Shown here: one piece after another, positions 15,879 to 22,830 of the stretch | Layout of the letters: every line of letters starts with the position of its first letter | How positions within the stretch are numbered: position 1 is the first letter of the stretch | NCBI GenBank assembly: GCA_017404585.1 | Contig: JAFRCB010000330.1 | Coordinates: forward strand, 1 to 27,399 | Source of the DNA: Lachnospiraceae bacterium | GTDB lineage: Bacteria; Bacillota; Clostridia; Lachnospirales; Lachnospiraceae | Reading direction: 5' to 3' | DNA length: 27,399 nucleotides | Notes under the pieces: model-generated | The model's input: only the letters and a program-made list of their open reading frames with translations | Databases searched by the model: none | Told to the model about the DNA's origin: nothing | Made by a program: the position numbers and the translations under genes

Positions 15879-16946
15879 TCAGGCCGCCGCCTTAATAATT
15901 GTATAAATTGCATAGTAAAGAATATTCGGCAGGCATATCAGCAATCCCCATATAACTATTTCCGTACTCTTTTTTTCCAGCGCATAGATAAGTGTAAAGC
16001 TTGCTACCATGATGCCCCCGATTATGATTCCCATACCGGACAGCAGGCACATAGCCAGGTTGAGCAATATGAGCAGCACGTAGGACGCTCTCTGCGACAG
16101 ATCCTGATACACGTCAAGGAAGAGCATGATCATGGCCGGGATGCCGACACCCGCGACGATTGATTTACCCTGCCATCCTCTTGTCATGAGGAAAGTCTCA
16201 CCGCAGTACAGCGAATAGAAGCCATAAAGGTTGACCATCCACACAAAAATGACGAACATGGACTTGCTCATTCTCTCACCGGAAAACAGCCTTTCTCCGA
16301 GTGCGTAATATACAAATGAGGCCAGGATAACTACCTGTACAGGTATCAGTGAATGGAAAGCCGCGACAGCCCTGACTCCGGTCCATCTGGCAATGCAGGC
16401 AGGATAAATTGCCCACGGTGACGTGACGTCCTTTGCCAGCTCTCCCTTCCAGTAGTCGAGCGGGGCTCCTGTCGCCGGGTCCGTAAGGAACAGCTTGTTC
16501 GTTCTCAGCATGTCGACCGCATTGACGACAAATCTCGAATCATCATCATCGGTGTGCTGCAAAATAATCGTATTGTACAGAATGAACACAATGAGCGCAA
16601 TCATTCCGACAAAAAGAATTATATCCGCGATATCCCAGCCCGCGAGCTCTTTAGCCGGCTGCATTTCCCGGCCGTACCTGACATTGATCCAGTATAAATA
16701 TGCTCCCGTAAAAGCCATGATAAGAATGAATATCAGCAGAACATTGGCACATGCCGCAAAGGAAAGGCGTATCAGAACAAACGGGACAAATATGAGCTGA
16801 CAGAATGCAAACTCCGAAAGCAGTCCCAGCATGAAAGCTGACGACAGTGTATAGCGTTTTTTTATCAGTGCGCAGATCGGAATTCCGCCCAGAGTCGGCA
16901 GAATAAGCATAAAAAGAACCGCGGCAGTTATCTGTAGTGCGTTCAC
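15879..16946 (-). CDS. Polytopic membrane protein, DUF6077-like
   Basis: The 355-residue protein has about ten membrane helices. A periplasmic-side loop after the fourth contains HTDDDDSRFVVNAVDML (about 136-152), then LDYWKGELAKDVTSPWAIYP. An acidic first loop of this sort occurs in GT-C-fold glycosyltransferases and, as I recall, in DUF6077 proteins; that family name is from memory. The start is a GTG with GAGG seven bases upstream. The protein ends right after a membrane helix (IIKAAA), shorter than I would expect for a full GT-C enzyme, which ties in with the next gene supplying further helices and a soluble domain. Its place before the cytidylyltransferase suggests envelope polymer work. 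Confidence 0.65.
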   Translation of the reverse strand: MNALQITAAVLFMLILPTLGGIPICALIKKRYTLSSAFMLGLLSEFAFCQLIFVPFVLIRLSFAACANVLLIFILIMAFTGAYLYWINVRYGREMQPAKELAGWDIADIILFVGMIALIVFILYNTIILQHTDDDDSRFVVNAVDMLRTNKLFLTDPATGAPLDYWKGELAKDVTSPWAIYPACIARWTGVRAVAAFHSLIPVQVVILASFVYYALGERLFSGERMSKSMFVIFVWMVNLYGFYSLYCGETFLMTRGWQGKSIVAGVGIPAMIMLFLDVYQDLSQRASYVLLILLNLAMCLLSGMGIIIGGIMVASFTLIYALEKKSTEIVIWGLLICLPNILYYAIYTIIKAAA

Positions 16947-17033
16947 GGATGACCTCTTCTCATTGAGTATATGGGGTTCCCGCCGCCTGTCGAAGCAGGG
17001 AGTCCTCCCACTGAGTTAAACTCATACCAAAAT

Positions 17034-17042
17034 ATTGTATCA
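17034..17042 (-). promoter_or_regulatory. Possible promoter of the DUF6077-like operon
   Basis: On the minus strand TG-A-TACAAT forms an extended -10 (TACAAT at 17039-17034), 88 bases before the GTG start at 16946. There is no convincing -35 (TGGTAT at 17 bases). The leader holds short palindromes (GAGTTTAACTC, CCTG/CAGG), but none has a T-run. Confidence 0.4.
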
Positions 17043-17071
17043 CATCCCGACGTAATATACCATACTTGACC

Positions 17072-18310
17072 TCACAGTGCCAGATAGTATTTTCCGATCA
17101 GATGCTTTACTCTGTCCGTCCTTTTCATGCAGATCTCCCTGTAGAAAAGTGCGAGACGGTGCATTTCGCCAAGCTCACCGGAGCTGATCATCTCACCGCT
17201 GAATCTGGCTTTAAGACCTATTTCTGTCGCCCTCCTCCAGATTTCTCCTGACGGATCTTCTTTACTGCCGGCGAAAGCTGCCAGCTGTTCCATATATCTG
17301 TATTCAGCAACTGCCGAGGCATTCCTGTCACGGCTGTGAGTCCTCATTTTTCTTATTCTCAGGCGGATCAGGCGGCTTGTCGGCACAAGAGCGATCAGGA
17401 TCATGATTACCAGGAGTACGATAACAGCGCGGGCGATCTGCCTTGGGATCTCCAATCCGTTCTCTCCCCGACTGTCCGGCCTTATTCCTCCATCAGCGTC
17501 CGGATGTGCATCCCGGGGGTCGTCGTTATTGGGAAGAGTCTCCCCCGTGCTCTCCGTCCGAGCAGCGGGATCATGATTCTCACCGCCGATAGTAGTCGGC
17601 GCAGCGGCCTGACCGGCAGGTCTTGCCAATTCAATCCGCTTGTGAGAGTTGTGGGGAACAGCCGCAAGTATAATCAGAAAGACAGCACATACAAGCGGTA
17701 CGGCAAACAGGGACGGGCCATTAAGTTCATCTGCGTCGAACAGCAGCATGGACCAGAGAAGGCACAGCATAATAAGGTACATATAACCGGGTATAATGCC
17801 GATCGCGACTGACACCGCGGGGAATATGCCGGTAATAAGGACAGCCGGGATAATTCTGCGGAATTTCTGTCCGAGAAGCCACGCAAGCACAAAGGCCATC
17901 ACTGATCCGAAGAAGGCAAATGCATACAGAGCCTCAGTTCCCTCCGTGACTTTTGAAAGAGCTTCGGCTCCCTCGGATCCGGCAAGCTGATACCGCGACA
18001 CGATTTCCGCCGTCTCCGAAGCCACAAGAGAGCTCCGCACAAGACCGAAGAGAAGACACAGCGCAGCCTCGGCGAGGATGCAGTATCGATGGTAACCGGT
18101 GTGCAGCATGGCGTACGTGAACACCACGCTGACCAGCGAGACAGTTATGTCAAAGATCCCCGGTCTGAACGAGAATCCCAGACTGCTCATAAGGCATCCC
18201 AAAGCTCCGACAGTACCGAGAAAGGTCATAAGCGCGCGCATTATAAAGACGGAGAGCATATGTCTCTCCTCCAAAAGGCCTTTTCTCTTTTCGGCTCCAC
18301 CTTCTGTCAT
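17072..18310 (-). CDS. TgpA-like membrane protein lacking the transglutaminase domain
   Basis: The 412-residue protein has seven hydrophobic segments up to about residue 215, then about 70 residues rich in Pro, Asp, Gly and Ser (about 218-287), an eighth membrane helix (AVIVLLVIMILIALVP), and a cytoplasmic tail of about 100 residues with KARFSGEMISSGE, like the DUF4129 tail of TgpA-type proteins. TgpA proteins in MoxR-DUF58 operons normally carry an external transglutaminase-like domain where this one has only the linker; I see no Cys-His-Asp set. AAGGAG lies before ATG 18310. A second SD-like GGAGGAG precedes the internal ATG at 18259, so a start there is possible. It lies 76 bases after the DUF58 gene. 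Confidence 0.75.
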   Translation of the reverse strand: MTEGGAEKRKGLLEERHMLSVFIMRALMTFLGTVGALGCLMSSLGFSFRPGIFDITVSLVSVVFTYAMLHTGYHRYCILAEAALCLLFGLVRSSLVASETAEIVSRYQLAGSEGAEALSKVTEGTEALYAFAFFGSVMAFVLAWLLGQKFRRIIPAVLITGIFPAVSVAIGIIPGYMYLIMLCLLWSMLLFDADELNGPSLFAVPLVCAVFLIILAAVPHNSHKRIELARPAGQAAAPTTIGGENHDPAARTESTGETLPNNDDPRDAHPDADGGIRPDSRGENGLEIPRQIARAVIVLLVIMILIALVPTSRLIRLRIRKMRTHSRDRNASAVAEYRYMEQLAAFAGSKEDPSGEIWRRATEIGLKARFSGEMISSGELGEMHRLALFYREICMKRTDRVKHLIGKYYLAL

Positions 18311-18386
18311 TTATTCTCCTTGATTTTATCAGGGACGCCTCGGCGTTCCTGCCTGTACTTTCCCTCTATCCGCGCTGATGCCGCTT

Positions 18387-19547
18387 CTATATAGCAAGGC
18401 TCGAAAGCACTTCCTCTATAGCTCTCCCGGCTGCGGGAATGATATCCATGCCCGGTATCTCGGGGCAATTCTCCTCGCTCTCACCGGTAAAAAGCACTGT
18501 CACGCTCACCTTATCCGGGTTGACCGCATAAAGAATGTATTCCGCGTCTGTTCTTTCTCTTGCGAAACACAGAAGCCTCTGTACTCTGCCGATTCTTACA
18601 TCCATGCCGCTGGGGTGCGGATCCCTGCCGCTCTCCATGACACAGGCACAAGCCTCATAGAAGGTTTCCTCGTCACTTACTCTCATCTGCATAAGACCTG
18701 ACGGTTCATCTTCGTTCGGACACGCGACAAAGTGGTCAAAATCATTTGCAGCGAGAAATGATGAGACGGAAAAAGCCGCAGTCAGAACTTCCTCACACTC
18801 CCCGATCGACCTGGACCAATCGGGAAGAATAGCAAGCAGCATAAGGCGGCTGCCCACGGGATAACTTCCCTCACGAACAACAAGCTCCTCTCTTTTGGCA
18901 GAAAGCTTGTGGTGAATGGAGGAAACAGGGTCTCCCTCGCGGTAGCTGCGTATCTCATATACCTCGCTGTAATCTCTCCCCGGCCTGCTCTGCGCGTATG
19001 TATTACTCTCAAAGTCTTCTTTGAGAGTTCGTTCAGTCAGAGGATCGATGTCGGGGAGCTTAGGCATGACTGTGAATGAACAGCGGTCATGAGAAGCCTT
19101 TCCCGGTATGGCAAAAAGCCAAAGAAAGTCATACAGCTTCAGTTTCTCGATCCTACAGGTGATTCGCCCGCAGTGCTGTGCGCTGACAAGGCATGCGGTC
19201 ATCTGCTCCCGGCGCTCCGTCACAAAGCGCATTTTCTCCGTATGAACCTTACCCTCAAGTTCATAGTTTATGAGCAGATTCATGCGGACCCGCGCTCCCC
19301 CCAGCCTTGCCGGGTTCTTTACCCTCACGTAGACCCGCAGCTCATCTCCCACTTCCGCCCGTGTCGTGTCAGGATTCTCGATGGCCGCCTCAAGGGAAAG
19401 CCCCGAAATGCATGTCAGGATCACAGACATAATCGGAAGAAAAAGAGCATTGAGGAGCAGGAAAAGAGATATGAAATCTGTACAGAACGCGTAAAACAGC
19501 AGTGCGGCGATAAGTATGCATATATACTCCGCTCTTCTTTGTGCCAT
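18387..19547 (-). CDS. DUF58 domain protein
   Basis: The 386-residue protein has two hydrophobic segments at the N-terminus (about 8-20 and 24-48), a beta-rich region (55-165) and the DUF58 core: EVYEIRSYREGDPVSSIHHK, then LSAKREELVVRE (195-226), which matches the family's RxYxxGDxxRxIHWxxSARxxELxVRE pattern. DUF58 proteins form a von Willebrand-A-like fold and work with MoxR ATPases; their exact job is unsettled, with proposed roles in assembling surface or metal-dependent complexes. The gene starts 12 bases after moxR with AGAGGAAG upstream. Confidence 0.9.
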   Translation of the reverse strand: MAQRRAEYICILIAALLFYAFCTDFISLFLLLNALFLPIMSVILTCISGLSLEAAIENPDTTRAEVGDELRVYVRVKNPARLGGARVRMNLLINYELEGKVHTEKMRFVTERREQMTACLVSAQHCGRITCRIEKLKLYDFLWLFAIPGKASHDRCSFTVMPKLPDIDPLTERTLKEDFESNTYAQSRPGRDYSEVYEIRSYREGDPVSSIHHKLSAKREELVVREGSYPVGSRLMLLAILPDWSRSIGECEEVLTAAFSVSSFLAANDFDHFVACPNEDEPSGLMQMRVSDEETFYEACACVMESGRDPHPSGMDVRIGRVQRLLCFARERTDAEYILYAVNPDKVSVTVLFTGESEENCPEIPGMDIIPAAGRAIEEVLSSLAI

Positions 19548-19559
19548 AACCGCTTCCTC

Positions 19560-20498
19560 TTATTTCATTGTAATCTTTGGTTCGGGTACGGATGCCAGAA
19601 TATCTGCCAGTGCTGTCTCGCCGGTCACCCCATGCACGCGAGATCTCGACGTGAGGACCAGCCTGTGTGCAAGCGTCATCCGGCAGACCTCGGTGACATC
19701 CTGCGGGATAACGTATTTCCTGCCTTTTATCCACGCATTTGCCCTGGCCATCTTAGAGAGGGCAAGGGTGCCGCGGGGACTGATCCCGAGACTGAGAGCT
19801 TCAGAAATCCGGGTCGCATGGGCTATACGGACCATATAGGCCAGGATCTCATCCGCAACAAAGACATTTTCTACTTCCTCGCGCATAGTGAGAATCTGGC
19901 CTGCTGACGCTGCCGGAGCGATGTCCTCTATTGGATTTCTGCTCTGCCTGCTCTTTAAAATACCGATCTCATCCATCGGCCTTGGATATCCGATGGACAG
20001 ACGGATCAGAAAACGGTCCAACTGTGATTCCGGCAGCAGTTGAGTACCGGCTGAGCCTGCAGGATTCTGAGTCGCGATGACGGTAAAGGGCTGAGGAAGC
20101 ACGTAAGTCGTCCCGTCAACTGTGACTGCTCCCTCCTCCATAGCCTCAAGGAGTGCACTCTGTGTCTTGCTGCTTGTCCTGTTGATCTCATCCGCCAGGA
20201 ACAGATGGCTCATGACCGGTCCCGGTCTGTATTCAAACTCATTCGTCGCACGGTTGAACGTGGTAAATCCTATGACGTCGGATGGCATAACATCCGGCGT
20301 GAACTGCATTCGGCGGTAATCCATGGAAAGAGCTTTGGAAAACGCCATAGCCAGTGTCGTCTTGCCGACTCCCGGCACATCCTCGAGAAGTATATGCCCG
20401 CCCGCAATCATCGCAAGCAGCACCGCTCTTGTGACATCTTCTTTGCCGATAAATGCCTTCTCAACTTCAGCAAGTACTTTTCCCGCAACTGTTCTCAT
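19560..20498 (-). CDS. MoxR family AAA+ ATPase
   Basis: The 312-residue protein has Walker A EDVPGVGKTT (39-48), the MoxR segment QFTPDVMPSDVIGF (65-78), Walker B HLFLADEINR (98-107), sensor 1 ATQNP (142-146) and LPESQLDRF (155-163), then the lid domain with SPRGTLALSK. MoxR ATPases act as chaperones for partners encoded beside them, usually a DUF58/VWA protein and a TgpA-type membrane protein, exactly the order here. AGGAGAGG precedes ATG 20498. It is the first gene of the operon and has a strong promoter 74-102 bases upstream. Confidence 0.93.
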   Translation of the reverse strand: MRTVAGKVLAEVEKAFIGKEDVTRAVLLAMIAGGHILLEDVPGVGKTTLAMAFSKALSMDYRRMQFTPDVMPSDVIGFTTFNRATNEFEYRPGPVMSHLFLADEINRTSSKTQSALLEAMEEGAVTVDGTTYVLPQPFTVIATQNPAGSAGTQLLPESQLDRFLIRLSIGYPRPMDEIGILKSRQSRNPIEDIAPAASAGQILTMREEVENVFVADEILAYMVRIAHATRISEALSLGISPRGTLALSKMARANAWIKGRKYVIPQDVTEVCRMTLAHRLVLTSRSRVHGVTGETALADILASVPEPKITMK

Positions 20499-20571
20499 AT
20501 GCCTCTCCTGATTTATGATTTTTTCAAAAGTTAAGCAAGGCTCATCCCCGAGTCCTGCCGCTGATTATCAG

Positions 20572-20600
20572 ACTATACCACATGGAATTCGAATGTGCAA
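20572..20600 (-). promoter_or_regulatory. moxR operon promoter
   Basis: On the minus strand TTGCAC (20600-20595), a 17-base spacer and TATAGT (20577-20572) give a good vegetative promoter. It starts within 12 bases of the hairpin that begins the tandem repeat units. Confidence 0.75.
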
Positions 20601-20611
20601 CTTTAACGAAA

Positions 20612-20849
20612 GCGGGGCATCCATCCGAGATTGGACAGGTGCTCCGCTGAACAGTTCAAACAGGCTGTTCTTGAACTTCGCGCCCGGCAGCAAAGCATCC
20701 ATCTTCGTGAGAAAAGCATTGTAAGTCCGACCGAGAGATCAGGAAATGCGCAAGCGTTTCATAAGCTCGCAGGGCAGGACTTACGCTTTTCGATGAAGAT
20801 GATGTTTGCGGCCGGATCTTGCAGTTCGCTACAGTCTATCTGAACTGTT
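20612..20849 (+). repeat. Structured repeat element, copy 2 with 5' hairpin
   Basis: A 36-base hairpin (20612-20647, outer arms GCGGGGCA and TGCTCCGC) is followed by the main element (20650-20849). Terminal arms are AACAGTTCAAACAGGCTGT and ACAGTCTATCTGAACTGTT (three non-identical positions, one a G-U). Inside are CCGGC/GCCGG, a long imperfect stem, GTAAGTCC pairing with GGACTTAC, and an apical GAAATGC-GCAA-GCGTTTC hairpin whose GCAA loop is of GNRA type. It repeats at 20879-21116 with a 268-base period. Together the two units and the moxR promoter fill the 647-base gap between moxR and GH32; no gene is seen there. Confidence 0.78.
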
Positions 20850-20875
20850 GCCTACTTTATATAGAACAAACAGTC

Positions 20876-20916
20876 TAAAACGGGGCACTCATCCGGAATC
20901 GGACAAGCACCCCGTT
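20876..20916 (-). terminator. Possible GH32 terminator inside the repeat
   Basis: On the minus strand the hairpin with arms AACGGGG (20916-20910) and CCCCGTT (20885-20879) runs into TTTT (20880-20877). It lies about 230 bases after the GH32 stop, beyond element copy 3. The matching hairpin in copy 2 has a poorer T-run. Confidence 0.4.
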
Positions 20917-21116
20917 ATACAGTTCAGACAAGCTGTTCTTGAACTTCGCGTCCGGCAGCAAAGCATCCTTCTTCCTGAGAAAAGCATTGTAAGTCCGACC
21001 GAGAGATCAGGAAACGCGCAAGCGTTTCATAAGCTCGCAGGTCAGGACTTACGCTTTTCGATGAAGATGATGTTTGCGGCCGGATCTTACAGTTCGCTAC
21101 AGCCTGTCTGAACTGT
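20879..21116 (+). repeat. Structured repeat element, copy 3 with 5' hairpin
   Basis: The 5' hairpin (20879-20916) has outer arms AACGGGG and CCCCGTT and an inner TCCG/CGGA pair. The main element (20919-21116) has terminal arms ACAGTTCAGACAAGCTGT and ACAGCCTGTCTGAACTGT, differing at one position, then the same inner stems as copy 2. The apical hairpin is GAAACGC-GCAA-GCGTTTC, where copy 2 has a G-U in the same pair. The outer arm of copy 1 reads GGTTCAGCCAG against CTGGCTGAACC; here it is AGTTCAGACAA against CTGTCTGAACT, with G-C to A-U and C-G to A-U changes at paired positions. Confidence 0.78.
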
Positions 21117-21145
21117 CAGCTGACACTACCGGCAGCAATGAGACA

Positions 21146-22609
21146 TTACCAGATGATGAAATCATCCATTACCGACGGCTTCAGCGACCAGATCTTGAGG
21201 TCGCAGTCGGCCTTGATCCTGAATTCGTTCTCCCACGGATTCGGGAATACGCGGGTCGTGAACACCGCATCACCGTCGTTTACAAATATCTCCATCGAGC
21301 TCTTATCAATAAATATCCGAAGCTGGCTCAGCCCATTCTCAAGCGGTCTCGAACGACTCTCACCCTGCTCAATGTTGAAGCGCTTATCAAGGCCGGACCG
21401 GTCGATCGTTATCCTTTTGGCTACATCGTCATATTCGATCGAGATACCTCCGCTGCCGTCTGCCTTTGTAAAGAGCCGGAAGGATGCGTCCCCCGGTCTG
21501 ATATTGATCAGAAGTTCGCAGACACGCGGCATCTTTCCATCCGAAATATCGATCTCCTCATCGCGGAGTTCCGTAAGTTCCGCGATTGGCTGCTGAATCA
21601 GTCTGCGATCCCGGATGCGAAGCTCTCTGGGCAGAGTCAGACAGCCGGACCACTCCTCCTCATCTGTCGGATAGGATGCATCCGGAAGACCCATCCACGC
21701 TGTGCATATTGCTTTATTCGGATCCGGAAGATGATTCGCGCATCCCGCTGCATAGGAATCAAATCCGAAGTCAAGGACGTGGAACTGACCATCATGATTG
21801 AAAGTCAGAGTGTCCCAGTCCATCACTCCGAGCAGATAACCGCTGTGGTGTACGGTTCCCCCGCGCCCCGGGAGCAGGAGATGCTGCGGGCACAGAAGAA
21901 GTACGTCATGATTACCTATATGCTCGATGGCGGGGCATTCCCACATATCACCGAAGTCTTCATAGCCGGGCACCTTGAGTTCACCTATAAAATCCCAATT
22001 TTCGGACAAAGTGTCTGACTGGTAGATGATAATGCAGCCGTGCTTGTCCTTTGTCTGGGCTCCGAACAGGATATAATACTTATTTCTCTCTTTGTGATAG
22101 TATAACTTGGGGTCGCGCTGATGCTCAGTGTAGTTCGGATTCGGACCGAAAAGCGGCCACGGGAGCTTGGCATTCCTCCCGTCATCATACAGCTTTACCA
22201 TGCATGTATTCGAAGTTCGTTTCCAGTCCTCATCTCGATGATTTCCTGTGTAGAACAGGTGGATCGCGTCCCTCCCCGGCCATGCGGAACCTGAGTAGAT
22301 TCCCTTGTTGTCCATATCACAGTCCGGCTTTATGCAAACACCGACATTGTACCAGTTGACCAGATCCCTCGAGCAGGTATGGTACCAGTATTTCAGTCCA
22401 TGGACTGCCCCCCACGGACACCACTGATAAAACAGATTATAAACGCCGTCGTGCCATACAAATCCGTTCGGGTCATTTAATAGTCCTGTCGGCGGTTGGA
22501 TATGATATGTCTGTCTGTAATCAGATTTCACAATCCTCTCATGCAATTCCCGTATCTCTTCAGGATCTTTTAGAACGCGATACCTTTCTTCTTTTGTCCA
22601 CTGTCTCAT
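21146..22609 (-). CDS. GH32 sucrose-6-phosphate hydrolase / beta-fructofuranosidase
   Basis: The 487-residue protein is a complete GH32 enzyme: five-bladed propeller (about 30-330) and C-terminal beta-sandwich (about 360-480). LNDPNG (44-49) carries the nucleophile Asp46, QRDPK the stabilising Asp166, and WECPA the acid/base Glu224. These enzymes cleave sucrose, sucrose 6-phosphate or short fructans. There is no signal peptide, so it acts in the cytoplasm on imported sugar; no PTS, permease or LacI-type regulator is in the window, so phosphorylated and free substrate cannot be told apart. ATG 22609 is preceded by GGAGGAGG nine bases away; a TTG immediately before (22612) is an alternative start. 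It has its own promoter and looks monocistronic. Confidence 0.92.
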   Translation of the reverse strand: MRQWTKEERYRVLKDPEEIRELHERIVKSDYRQTYHIQPPTGLLNDPNGFVWHDGVYNLFYQWCPWGAVHGLKYWYHTCSRDLVNWYNVGVCIKPDCDMDNKGIYSGSAWPGRDAIHLFYTGNHRDEDWKRTSNTCMVKLYDDGRNAKLPWPLFGPNPNYTEHQRDPKLYYHKERNKYYILFGAQTKDKHGCIIIYQSDTLSENWDFIGELKVPGYEDFGDMWECPAIEHIGNHDVLLLCPQHLLLPGRGGTVHHSGYLLGVMDWDTLTFNHDGQFHVLDFGFDSYAAGCANHLPDPNKAICTAWMGLPDASYPTDEEEWSGCLTLPRELRIRDRRLIQQPIAELTELRDEEIDISDGKMPRVCELLINIRPGDASFRLFTKADGSGGISIEYDDVAKRITIDRSGLDKRFNIEQGESRSRPLENGLSQLRIFIDKSSMEIFVNDGDAVFTTRVFPNPWENEFRIKADCDLKIWSLKPSVMDDFIIW

Positions 22610-22651
22610 CAAGAAACACCTCCTCCGATGTTTTTTCTGAATATATAGACT

Positions 22652-22680
22652 ATTTTATCACCTACGTCCTATTGATTCAA
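22652..22680 (-). promoter_or_regulatory. GH32 gene promoter
   Basis: On the minus strand TTGAAT (22680-22675), a 17-base spacer and TAAAAT (22657-22652) lie about 43 bases before the start. No clear operator palindrome or cre-like site was seen. Confidence 0.7.
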
Positions 22681-22708
22681 CAAGAAAGGACCTTTGCGGC
22701 ACATTATG

Positions 22709-22759
22709 AAAAAACTGCTTTGAAGTCTACACTGTGCGCATAGATTTCAAAGCAGTTTT
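22709..22759 (-). terminator. Terminator of the NlpC/P60-BMP operon
   Basis: Arms AAAACTGCTTTGAAGTCTA (22711-22729) and TAGATTTCAAAGCAGTTTT (22741-22759) pair over 19 positions with one mismatch. A minus-strand T-run follows (22714-22709). It ends the unit just before the GH32 promoter. Confidence 0.88.
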
Positions 22760-22766
22760 AGATTTC

Positions 22767-22823
22767 AATTCAAGTCTGGCTTCATCGAATTTCCGGATTC
22801 CGTCGCAGACATCATCTTTATCA
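22767..22823 (-). repeat. Degenerate 3' half of the structured repeat element
   Basis: On the minus strand AAGATGATGTCTGCG (from about 22818) matches the AAGATGATGTTTGCG of the full copies. It runs on through a diverged GGAATCCGGAAATTCG to AGCCAGACTTGAATTG, which corresponds to the right terminal arm. The left half is missing. It sits between the lipoprotein stop (22831) and the terminator. Confidence 0.5.
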
Positions 22824-22830
22824 ACTGTAG

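Noticed and set aside
14229..17024. CCCACTGAG(A/T)TAAA found at both 14235-14248 and about 17007-17020
   Set aside because: Thirteen of fourteen bases match, but there are only two copies, with no pairing partner or shared context beyond intergenic position. Probably chance.
12111..21111. Open frames sharing QQSIHLREKSIVSPTERS-like peptides in the three repeat elements
   Set aside because: The similarity comes from the DNA repeat. The frames lack ribosome sites, and changes follow base pairing in stems, not codon positions.
12118..21116. Repeat elements as transposon MITEs
   Set aside because: The terminal arms differ between copies in a compensating way, where mobile ends would be identical. 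I found no target-site duplications or transposase. Still possible in an old family, so kept as an alternative only.
20612..21116. Integron attC-type sites
   Set aside because: The elements are longer than most attC sites, lack the GTT/AAC core box layout, and there is no integrase or cassette array.
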